64,000 nt of DNA, taken from contig OX336388.2 of assembly GCA_946902985.2 (NCBI GenBank), positions 289,828,526 through 289,892,525 of the forward strand, read 5' to 3'. Position numbers and translations under genes: made by a program. How positions within the stretch are numbered: the first letter of the stretch is position 1; each line of letters starts with the position of its first letter. This DNA comes from Meconema thalassinum (Eukaryota; Arthropoda; Insecta; Orthoptera; Tettigoniidae). Positions 44,280-51,510 of this stretch are shown piece by piece. Below the pieces are notes generated by a model. It was given only the letters and a program-made list of their open reading frames with translations. It did not search any database and was not told the DNA's origin.

Positions 44280-45002
44280 ATGAATGTCAACGCCAAGACC
44301 TTTACCGTGCACAGTCGCGGGCCTGAAGTGTCCCTGGATTTTTTCCCTCCCATTGAATTGCATCCCGAACAATCCTATGTGCTAGGATTAATTTCTTTGG
44401 AAAGTTACAACAAAATTTACAATATTCAAGTGGATATTAATGTCAAATTTTATTATGATGATTATATGTTGACACTACCCCCTGGAGGTTATACCATAGA
44501 CGATGTGCATGAGGACATTAGCGTGTCGATGATAAAACAATTTGGTGTCAAACCATTTGCGGATGGGACACACAAATTTGAACTTACAGCCAATACAATA
44601 ACTCATCGCTGTCGCATTTTCTCTACGTTTAACATTGACTTTGAAACACGAGTTCATTCTATTGGTCCTTTATTAGGATTTAAACCAAGAGTGTTGGCAG
44701 CTCAGCAACCCCATGAATCAGATTATCCAGTGAAATTCATCGAAGACCACATTTCTGTAACTTGCAATATTATTAGAGACGTATTTACGAATCAAGAACA
44801 AAGCCATTCCCTGTATGATTTTATTGTCACCTCTCCTTGCGGCTATATTATTCGTGAAAACCCTTCAGTGGTTCTCTATCATCCTGTGTGTGTCAGTGAT
44901 ATTAGTAATATTACCTTACGCTTAGTGAATAGAAACCAACAACTGATTGCTTTGGACGCCAACACCCCTGTGACCTACAAGTTGGTTTTAAAGACGCTAT
45001 GA
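44280..45002 (+). CDS. Minor capsid protein (penton), single jelly-roll (240 aa)
   Basis: It should form the vertices of an icosahedral capsid. Features recalled from Polinton pentons: LDFFPPIELHPEQSYVLGLI (19-38), FYYDDYMLTLPPGGYTIDDV (57-76) and IGPLLGFKPRVLA (127-139), all in a beta-rich protein without transmembrane segments. Length is usual (220-280 aa). It lies between protease and major capsid gene, the standard Polinton order. The stop overlaps the ATG of the next small gene. Intact. Confidence 0.85.
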   Translation: MNVNAKTFTVHSRGPEVSLDFFPPIELHPEQSYVLGLISLESYNKIYNIQVDINVKFYYDDYMLTLPPGGYTIDDVHEDISVSMIKQFGVKPFADGTHKFELTANTITHRCRIFSTFNIDFETRVHSIGPLLGFKPRVLAAQQPHESDYPVKFIEDHISVTCNIIRDVFTNQEQSHSLYDFIVTSPCGYIIRENPSVVLYHPVCVSDISNITLRLVNRNQQLIALDANTPVTYKLVLKTL

Positions 45003-45190
45003 AATTTATCTATAAAGCAACAACAACGTCTACGAGGTCGGTTAGTTGCCCGCCGTGTATGAAACGGTTGACACGAGTAAACCGACAACGCTTACAACGC
45101 CTTGGTTATACGCTACACCCCAATCATGAACAAAGAGCTGTTGCAAGTGTTAAATCCCATACAAGTGGAAGATGGCGTCGTGCGCATTGA
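44999..45190 (+). CDS. Small basic protein between penton and hexon genes (63 aa)
   Basis: The ATG overlaps the penton stop (ATGA at 44,999-45,002), which favours a real gene. The product is Arg/Thr-rich, with LTRVNRQRLQRLGYTLHP (about 25-42). A short protein with an L-T-x-N-x-x-F/L-L-x-x-L-G motif is often found at this place in Polintons. It runs 65 bp into the capsid gene in another frame. Role unknown; possibly a small virion component. Confidence 0.5.
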   Translation: MKFIYKATTTSTRSVSCPPCMKRLTRVNRQRLQRLGYTLHPNHEQRAVASVKSHTSGRWRRAH

Positions 45191-46343
45191 TATGCATTCC
45201 TATCAACCTCAAGCAACAGGACTGAATAACAATGACGAGATTCAATTCATCATTAACAATCAAGATATTTTTACTCTACCTCATGAAAGTGTCCTTCAAA
45301 TTGAGGGTAAATTGATGAAAGCAGATGGCAGTACGCCCACAACGTCTGCGTTGGCGAATCATGGTTTGGCTTTTCTGTTTTCTGAAGTACGTTATGTGAT
45401 AAATGATATTGTCATAGATATGACTCGAAATGTGGGCATGACTAGTCTTATGAAATTATATCCATCCTATAGCGAGGAGGAAAGTAAAACGCTTTCTATG
45501 GCAGGATGGTGTCCCAACAGTAGCAATAACTGGCTAGTTCATACCGATGGCACTTTTACAGGCTTCCTACCCTTAAAATTACTCCTTGGCTTTGCCGAAG
45601 ATCACAAGCGTATTATTTTAAACGCAAGACAAAGTTTGTATCTGGTGAGAGACCGCAGTGATTATAATGCACTGAAAGGAGCCTCTGAACAAGTGATAGA
45701 CTCAAAAATTCAACTGCTTCGATTACTATGGAAAGTGCCCCATGTGACGCTATCGGATCGTAAAAAGCTAAGCATGTTAAATTTAGTGCAAAAAGATAAA
45801 GCCTTGCCTATCGCCTTTCGAAGTTGGTGTCTACATGAATACCCCTTGCTACCTACCACTGACACTCATAGTTGGAGTGTCAAATCGGCTCGCTCTACCG
45901 AGAGACCCCTCTATGTTATTATTGGTTTTCAAACCAATAGAAAATACCAACAAAGCAAAGATGTCACCTTGTTTGATCACATTCACTTGAGAAATATACG
46001 ACTATTTTTAAATAATGTTTGCTTTCCCTATGAGGGGTTGGAACTCAATTTTTCAAAAAATAAGTTTGGTCCCCTTTATGACATGTTCGCTAAATTTCAA
46101 TCGTCTTATTATGAAAAACAGGATTGTCCTATGTTGTCGCCACAAGGGTTTAAAGCAAAAGCACCACTGATTGTTTTCGACTGTTCGTATCTAGAAGAAT
46201 CTATGAAAATCACCACCATTGATTTAAGGATAGATTTTGAAACACAAGAAAATGTCCCAGACCATACCAGTGCCTACTGTTTGATTATTCATGCTAGACA
46301 AGTGAAATATCATCCTTTGTCCAATTATGTCACCAGCATGTAA
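45126..46343 (+). CDS. Major capsid protein (hexon), double jelly-roll (405 aa)
   Basis: Start taken at ATG 45,126 (MNKELLQVLNPIQVEDGVVR); the frame is open 24 bases further up, but the shorter start gives the usual N-terminus. Motifs typical of Polinton capsid proteins: FLFSEVRYVINDIVIDMTRN (about 89-108), GFLPLKLLLGFAEDHKRII (about 155-173), LLRLLWKVPHVTLSD and PLYVIIGFQTNRK. It is predicted all-beta with two jelly-roll halves that would trimerise into pseudo-hexameric capsomers. The length is on the short side for the family. No frame break. It supports the idea that the element can make virions. Confidence 0.85.
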   Translation: MNKELLQVLNPIQVEDGVVRIDMHSYQPQATGLNNNDEIQFIINNQDIFTLPHESVLQIEGKLMKADGSTPTTSALANHGLAFLFSEVRYVINDIVIDMTRNVGMTSLMKLYPSYSEEESKTLSMAGWCPNSSNNWLVHTDGTFTGFLPLKLLLGFAEDHKRIILNARQSLYLVRDRSDYNALKGASEQVIDSKIQLLRLLWKVPHVTLSDRKKLSMLNLVQKDKALPIAFRSWCLHEYPLLPTTDTHSWSVKSARSTERPLYVIIGFQTNRKYQQSKDVTLFDHIHLRNIRLFLNNVCFPYEGLELNFSKNKFGPLYDMFAKFQSSYYEKQDCPMLSPQGFKAKAPLIVFDCSYLEESMKITTIDLRIDFETQENVPDHTSAYCLIIHARQVKYHPLSNYVTSM

Positions 46344-46462
46344 GCCATCTGTGGTCGAATGAAAAAAAAAGATCATCATTCATAGGATTGATGATAAGCG
46401 TCTGCATGCACATTATCTGTTGCGCTCTGGCACTGTGCGCACATACGACAACAACAAACATC

Positions 46463-46864
46463 ATGTGTCCCTCAATAAGCAACAGCAATACGAACAACAA
46501 CAACGTGACAGACAAACCATGGAATTTAAAATGTGAATTTAATCGTTTGAAAACTTTTGAAGCATGGACAGTTCCCTTTATGGATTGTGGAGAATTGGCT
46601 GCGAGCGGATTTTATTACTTAAAACGTGGGGATGTGGTCAAGTGTATTTTTTGCAACATTGAAATTGGAAACTGGGAAATAGGGGATCGACCCTTTAGCG
46701 ATCATCAGCGATGGAGTCCATCCTGCCCTTACCTCAATCGCTATGATGTGGGCAATATTCCATGGAGTTTGAATTATCCGGTTATTGTACCAGACCCTAC
46801 AAAACTAGGAGATACCTGTGGACCGTATGTGCAAACTATTCATTTGAATGCTGTTCCAAATTAA
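46463..46864 (+). CDS. BIR-domain protein, IAP-like (133 aa)
   Basis: One complete baculovirus-IAP-repeat domain: FNRLKTFEAWTVPF, LAASGFYYLKRGDVVKCIFC, then NWEIGDRPFSDHQRWSPSCP. The zinc ligands C-x2-C...H...C are all present (residues 61, 64, 81, 88 from ATG 46,463). The Gly/Tyr positions before the ligands fit a type that binds caspases or IAP-binding peptides. There is no RING finger. ATGs at 46,391 and 46,406 would add a hydrophobic N-terminus resembling a signal peptide; I prefer 46,463 because BIR proteins act in the cytosol. It lies directly after the capsid gene and is followed by two AATAAA signals (46,883, 46,912). An anti-apoptotic role is inferred from family knowledge; origin by capture from a host or a virus is likely. 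Confidence 0.85.
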   Translation: MCPSISNSNTNNNNVTDKPWNLKCEFNRLKTFEAWTVPFMDCGELAASGFYYLKRGDVVKCIFCNIEIGNWEIGDRPFSDHQRWSPSCPYLNRYDVGNIPWSLNYPVIVPDPTKLGDTCGPYVQTIHLNAVPN

Positions 46865-47062
46865 GCCAACACACTTTTTTGTAATAAAAGTGTAAGTTTT
46901 TTTTTGTTATGAATAAAATCTCAACAAATATTTCGCTGTTGTTCAATTCATTTTTTCCTTTTTTTTCCCCTAAAGTCCTTTGACTTTGCCATGTTAAACC
47001 ATGGCATGGGTTAGTTGTTGATTAGACGTCAATGAGGTAACAAGTAAAAATAAAAAAAAAGC
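46865..47062 (+). terminator. Poly(A) region after the BIR gene
   Basis: AATAAA at 46,883-46,888 and 46,912-46,917 within an AT-rich gap suggests that the capsid/BIR transcript ends here and that a new transcript starts before 47,063. Confidence 0.4.
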
Positions 47063-47629
47063 ATGATGCGTACACTCATCGTGGATTGTCAGGGGTTTAA
47101 AATTGCAGACAACAAATTTATATTTAAGGAAGTTGCTTTTATCGATTGTAGTACGTTTTGGGTGTCTAACCCTATTCATTTGGTGTTTAAACCTCCCTAT
47201 GCTTTCGAGTTGCTTAGTGAAAAAGATAAAAAACAGAGCCAATGGATTGAAAATCATTTGCAGTTAGCATGGAACAAGGGTGATATTTCTTACAAGTATC
47301 TTGACATTGTCATGAAAGCCCATTTGTCCTCGGCCAATGTCTTATTTGTTAAAGGGAGTGAAAAACGCCAGTGGCTTCAACCATTTCTACCCTCTCACTG
47401 TCAATGTATTGACCTTTTAGATCTGGGTTGTCCATCCCTGCAAACGCTCATGGACACTTGTCCTTGCGACAATATTCAGAATAAAGCCTTAGCGCATGCA
47501 TGGCAATTGTTTCATTGGCTCACCACGAGTGCATGTTGGGAGTTGTTCCATAAAATTAAAACTGAAAGTGTATCGTCCAATGATAGCAGTGAGACGTGCA
47601 CACGTGAGGTGATAACATCAACGTTATAG
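47063..47629 (+). CDS. DCQGF-type Polinton accessory protein (188 aa)
   Basis: Starts MMRTLIVDCQGFKIADNKFI, then FKEVAFID and WVSNPIHLVFKPPYAFELLS. Further on it has LFVKGSEKRQWLQPFL and CQCIDLLDLGCPSLQTL. I recognise this order (DVQGF...KEL...F.PP.......W......VKG.EK..WL....I.DL...GCPSL) from proteins encoded by other arthropod Polintons. The layout hints at an RNase H-like (DEDD exonuclease-type) fold, but the acidic pair of motif I is not obvious (DCQ rather than DxE), so activity is doubtful. It is followed after two bases by the next gene, suggesting one transcript. Intact. Confidence 0.55.
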   Translation: MMRTLIVDCQGFKIADNKFIFKEVAFIDCSTFWVSNPIHLVFKPPYAFELLSEKDKKQSQWIENHLQLAWNKGDISYKYLDIVMKAHLSSANVLFVKGSEKRQWLQPFLPSHCQCIDLLDLGCPSLQTLMDTCPCDNIQNKALAHAWQLFHWLTTSACWELFHKIKTESVSSNDSSETCTREVITSTL

Positions 47630-47631
47630 AC

Positions 47632-48138
47632 ATGGACGCCACTACGATCGACAAGGCTATTGGAAAGTTCTTTGTCTGCAAGAAAAAACTGATTAGCTTT
47701 ACACAACATGAATTATTAGCACTACCTAAATCATTCCTTTTTTATGTTGCTGCCAACGCTGTCAAAGAAATTTGGGAAAAGGCGCCTGCCGAGTGGACTA
47801 ACGACTCTGTATTGAGTGAACTACAACCATGCAGTCATTTTTCCCATCACAAGCAATTAACCATGGCAAAAATACCTTCCATTCGACAGTGTGCCACATG
47901 CCAATTAATGAAATTATATCATGGACATAAAACTCATTGTAAAGACATTGTTTCATCATTCCATGGCTGTCATGCGGAAAACAACCACCACCTACCATGC
48001 TCGTCAGCAGCCGCCGACAAACAACAACAACAACAACAGCAAGAAGAAGAACAAGAAGAAGAAGAAGAACAACAAAAAAAGTGTTTTTCACCGATTGAAA
48101 CCTCTATGTCCCAGGTGTACTGGCCGTGGAATTATTGA
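47632..48138 (+). CDS. Unknown Cys/His-containing protein with Gln/Glu tract (168 aa)
   Basis: The ATG lies two bases after the previous stop (TAGACATGG), favouring co-transcription. The N-terminal part (about 20-55) is a hydrophobic helix pair, LISFTQHELLALPKSFLFYV, loosely like an F-box or SOCS-box helix. The middle has a possible zinc site, CATCQLMKLYHGHKTHC (about 87-103). The C-terminal third is low complexity, a Q7 run then alternating E/Q. Its last 170 bases overlap the start of the phospholipase gene in a different frame, so the Q/E tract and the N/K tract of that gene are the same DNA read twice. No function can be named. Confidence 0.5.
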   Translation: MDATTIDKAIGKFFVCKKKLISFTQHELLALPKSFLFYVAANAVKEIWEKAPAEWTNDSVLSELQPCSHFSHHKQLTMAKIPSIRQCATCQLMKLYHGHKTHCKDIVSSFHGCHAENNHHLPCSSAAADKQQQQQQQEEEQEEEEEQQKKCFSPIETSMSQVYWPWNY

Positions 48139-48450
48139 TAACATTATTAAAAACTTACCATTCGAAGCTCACTTACCTGCTTACAACTTTTGCGGCCCTG
48201 GTACTCGTCTTCAAGATCGTTTAGGAGAGGGGATATGGGAATCAATGCTTTGGATCATGCATGCCTTAATCACGATAAAGCCTATGAAAACAGTGATCCC
48301 ACACTAAGACGCATTGCCGACAAAGTCTTGTTAAGCATTGCCAAGCAACGATTAACAGCTTCAGATGCCAGTCTAGCAGAACGAATGGCAGCATTTATAG
48401 TGATTGGTGCTATGAAGAGCAAATTACTTTTATCTAAATATGGACTTTAA
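47921..48450 (+). pseudogene. Parvovirus-type phospholipase A2 gene with a frame break
   Basis: The first frame (ATG 47,921 or 47,966, to about 48,230) has an Asn/Lys-rich start, then RGIIDNIIKNLPFEAHLPAY and NFCGPGT, the calcium-loop start of parvovirus-type PLA2. The second frame (about 48,228-48,450) continues with INALDHACLNHDKAYE, containing the catalytic His-Asp pair, then helical sequence to the stop. The shift lies in the GGGGAT run at about 48,228-48,232. In virions this domain helps a particle leave the endosome. It could be a real decay mutation, a ribosomal frameshift on the G-run, or an assembly error. Last gene of the rightward block. Confidence 0.75.
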
Positions 48451-49290
48451 CGTAATGTATTTATTTAAAAAAATGTATAGTATCACTGTTATCATGACAA
48501 AAAATAAATAAAAAGACAAGAGTCCATGTTGTGTTTTTTTTCCATTATTATTATTATTCACTCATAGTTTCATTATTATAATTATAAATGACAAACAATA
48601 AAAAAAGGGACAGCAGTGCATCGTTTAAAAAAAATATTACTAATTGTAGTAAATCTATTTTTTCAATCACAAACAATAAAAAGGACAAAAGTCCATTATT
48701 TTAACTAATAGTTTCATCATTATTATTATAAAAAATTATATATACATGGTAATTGTACTAAACCTATTTTTTTTAAATCACAAACAATCAAAAAAAAGGA
48801 CAAAAGTCCATCATTATTCATCAGCTTCAAATGCCAGTCTAGCAGAACGAATGACAGCATGAAATCTTTTATCTACTCTAGAACCAGTTTTTTTGTTAAA
48901 CGCTTATTATTATTGAATAAAATAACATGTTACTAGAATTTGATCATTATAAATTATAATAAAAATTGCTTAAAAATTGCTATAAATGCTATTTTAAATC
49001 ACAAACAATAAAAAAGGACAAAAGTCCATTATTTTAACTAATAGTTTCATCATTATTATTATAAAAAATTATATATACATGGTAATTGTACTAAACCTAT
49101 AAACAAACAAAAAAATCTACCATTAAGCATAAGTTTTGAAAATTTATTTTTATTATTATTTATCATGGTAAACGTTGAGCAACAATTAATAAACGTCAAA
49201 CTGTTGAACCCAAAAAATAATTTTATTTTATTATAGTTATTAAAGAGTAGGGCATGAATAAACAAAAAAGTTACGGCTAGCGTACAATGA
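48451..49290. other. Convergent intergenic region with repeated hairpins
   Basis: The gap between the rightward and leftward blocks contains four to five imperfect copies of CACAAACAATAAAAAGGACAAAAGTCCAT (listed here as CACAAACAATAAA plus GGACAAAAGTCC), near 48,500, 48,590, 48,667, 48,778 and 48,998. GGAC-AAAA-GTCC is a small hairpin and AATAAA a poly(A) signal on the plus strand. It is a plausible two-way transcription end. A piece of the phospholipase coding end is duplicated at 48,827-48,868. Confidence 0.6.
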
Positions 49291-49587
49291 TTATTCGTTT
49301 TCAATTTTTACAAAACGAACCATGCATCGATTATTTTTTTCACCCTCATAAATTAAATAGACAGGGTGAATACTGGAATTGACATCTTCCATGACATTAT
49401 CAGGTAGGTTATTAAATCGTGTGGGAAGAAATGTCTCAAAGTCTTGACAAATGCAAAGAGCTCGTTCACCAAATTTGGTTATCAGTTTTTGAATTTTATG
49501 TATGCGAAAGGGTGTTTGCGTAGGCAATTCACTCATTTTCTTGCGTGCAAAGCCACAATCTTGACCAATGGCGTTCAAGGCGTCCAT
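49291..49587 (-). CDS. OB-fold-like Polinton protein, possible ssDNA-binding (98 aa)
   Basis: SELPTQTPFRIHKIQKLITK then FGERALCICQDFETFLPTRF. This follows a pattern seen in small Polinton proteins (L...T.Y.I..I..V.TKFG.R....L....VFLP.RF), whose alternating strands suggest an OB fold. I infer a single-stranded-DNA-binding role in replication because the gene lies in the polymerase block. There is no zinc ligand pattern or membrane segment. Length is typical for these proteins. Confidence in a real gene is good; the function is tentative. Confidence 0.6.
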   Translation of the reverse strand: MDALNAIGQDCGFARKKMSELPTQTPFRIHKIQKLITKFGERALCICQDFETFLPTRFNNLPDNVMEDVNSSIHPVYLIYEGEKNNRCMVRFVKIENE

Positions 49588-50239
49588 GGCTGTCTATAAC
49601 CAAAGAAAAGAGTGTTACTTTCTAACACTCTCGTTCTTATATTACAACAACAATAACTTTGTACATCAAAGTGTGTTGTTTTTTTTAATCCTGAGTGTTT
49701 ATGACCTGAATTTGTAGATAGATAGTATTGGATAAAAATATAATAATAATGTTTGTATCATTTTTTCAGTCAAAACATACATTTGGAAATTATTTAATAG
49801 GAAATGTTTTATCAAAATTAAGTGTGAATCATTTTCAAGATTTCTCTCTTGGAGGTAAATGCATGTCTCTGTTGTAAATGGGAATTAGCCTATCATTCCC
49901 TTGTCAAATGACTTGTATTCGTTTGCTCTGTTGTTGTGCAAATTCACAGAGCATTCTGTTAAATAAACAGTATCAACAGATACTAAGAACAAACATGTGA
50001 ATGCTTTTGGTAACCTATAAAAGGCAAAGTTAACACGCTATGCATTTAATAACCATGTCTACATCCAACAAAACAAAATTCAAAACTACAAATTTAAACC
50101 AGTGTGTATGTGTTCATCAACGTGAATAAACGATAAACTAAAACAAACAAAAAAATAGCCAAATGTATTCTAAACGTCAAGTATGCACCTGAGAGCCGAA
50201 TGCAAACAAAAAAAAAGCCATAATCATGACATAATGTTG
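49588..50239. other. Non-coding gap; a plus-strand TATA box and a 24-codon frame
   Basis: TATAAAAG at 50,016-50,023 is followed 32 bp later by ATG at 50,055, opening a 24-codon frame (to 50,129) starting MSTSNKTKFKTTNLNQ. It runs against the flanking genes. Nothing else is recognised in this stretch. Confidence 0.35.
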
Positions 50240-50773
50240 TTAGTTTCTAACAAATCTCATTCTATGAGGCGAATATTGATTGATAGGTAAGCTAAGACAA
50301 AGTTGGCGAAATGCTTGTTGTCGATACGAAGTGATTGGTTCCTCAGCAGGAAATTTATAAAAATGAAAACAAAACATTTGAGAGGTTATTGGAAAATAAA
50401 CATTAAACAGGGGTTTTGTACATATTGTACACCAAAAATCTGGAAAGTGATCCTCGTCAGCTAATTTAACAATCACTTGATTCATGGTTAAACCGTACCA
50501 TGCTTTATGAATCACTTGCGTGGATACATTATTTTCAAAGCCAAAATTTATCATACAGGATTTACAAAAGTGATGCCCTGGGTCATGAAACAAATCATCA
50601 TCATTATCATCACGATTCATGAAGCTGTCATAAAATGTGGTGTCAATGCGTACTTTCGTGTTTCTATATTCTGAAGGATAGGCCACACGTTGAGGATTAT
50701 GAGACATCATCATGGCATATTCATTGAACGTGGTGTGTTTTGTGACGATAAAACGATCTTCACCGTGGATCAT
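50240..50773 (-). CDS. CxxC-containing Polinton protein of unknown function (177 aa)
   Basis: ATG at 50,773, intact. Visible features: an acidic patch MNRDDNDDDLFHDPGHHFCK, then FCKSCM (Cys pair 1, about residue 70) and FWCTICTKPLF (Cys pair 2, about residue 115), with HH directly before the first pair. Together these could bind one zinc ion in a degenerate RING-like or treble-clef arrangement. The rest is aromatic-rich (FNVYFPITSQMFCFHFYKF). No family was recognised. It lies between the OB-fold-like gene and polymerase in the leftward block, so a role in replication or in control of the host is possible. Confidence 0.5.
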   Translation of the reverse strand: MIHGEDRFIVTKHTTFNEYAMMMSHNPQRVAYPSEYRNTKVRIDTTFYDSFMNRDDNDDDLFHDPGHHFCKSCMINFGFENNVSTQVIHKAWYGLTMNQVIVKLADEDHFPDFWCTICTKPLFNVYFPITSQMFCFHFYKFPAEEPITSYRQQAFRQLCLSLPINQYSPHRMRFVRN

Positions 50774-51510
50774 GATTGAATCTGAAAAGTAGTCGTTGCC
50801 GTTTACTAAGTGAATAAATAAAAAAAATACAATGTACTATATACACTGTCTGTCCCCTAAGGCAAAAAATAAAATAGAAAATAAGCAAAACACAAATAAA
50901 TAAATAACCATCTGTCTGGTGACTTCTTTAGCTGTAGGCAGCAAACATAACATGCAACAGGTTAAAAAACAATTTCTGTTCAGATATTTCAAATATATCA
51001 CCACTCATAACTCTAGCCATAAAGTGAGAGTTTTGTCCACGATTATTATTATTATTCTTTTGTTCTTGCATGAGACCTACTAAGCCACTCCCTAGTGTGG
51101 CCTATTAAGCCGCATGCCTACTGAGGGTGAATGGTCACTTTGCCGAAACATGAGGCCTACTAAGCGACAACAATAGTGAGGGTGGCTACTTGTTTGTTTT
51201 TTTCATAACCTAACGTAAAGAAGTCAACATGTTTTTAATCTAGCCTGTGCACAGTGAACCATGGAAACGTTGATGCATGGCTCTCTTTATGCGTTGACAG
51301 GCAAATAGCACAAGACATACAGTTTATGTACAACTATTTACAGGCATTCACACATCCATGCATACACCCATGCACACAGGTTAAAAAACAAAAATTATAT
51401 GATACACTACAATTTTTTATTTTTATTCCGAGGCTCAAGATGGCATCTCGCATTTGATAGCAACCAAACCAAACACTTGCCGTGTTGTACAACAACAATA
51501 GCTACAACCA
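50774..51510. other. Non-coding gap in the Polinton
   Basis: No convincing gene. A motif close to GAGGCCTACTAAGC recurs at about 51,071, 51,099 and 51,151 within 51,060-51,175. TTTATT (AATAAA, minus strand) at about 51,416 is a candidate poly(A) signal for polymerase. Confidence 0.4.
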
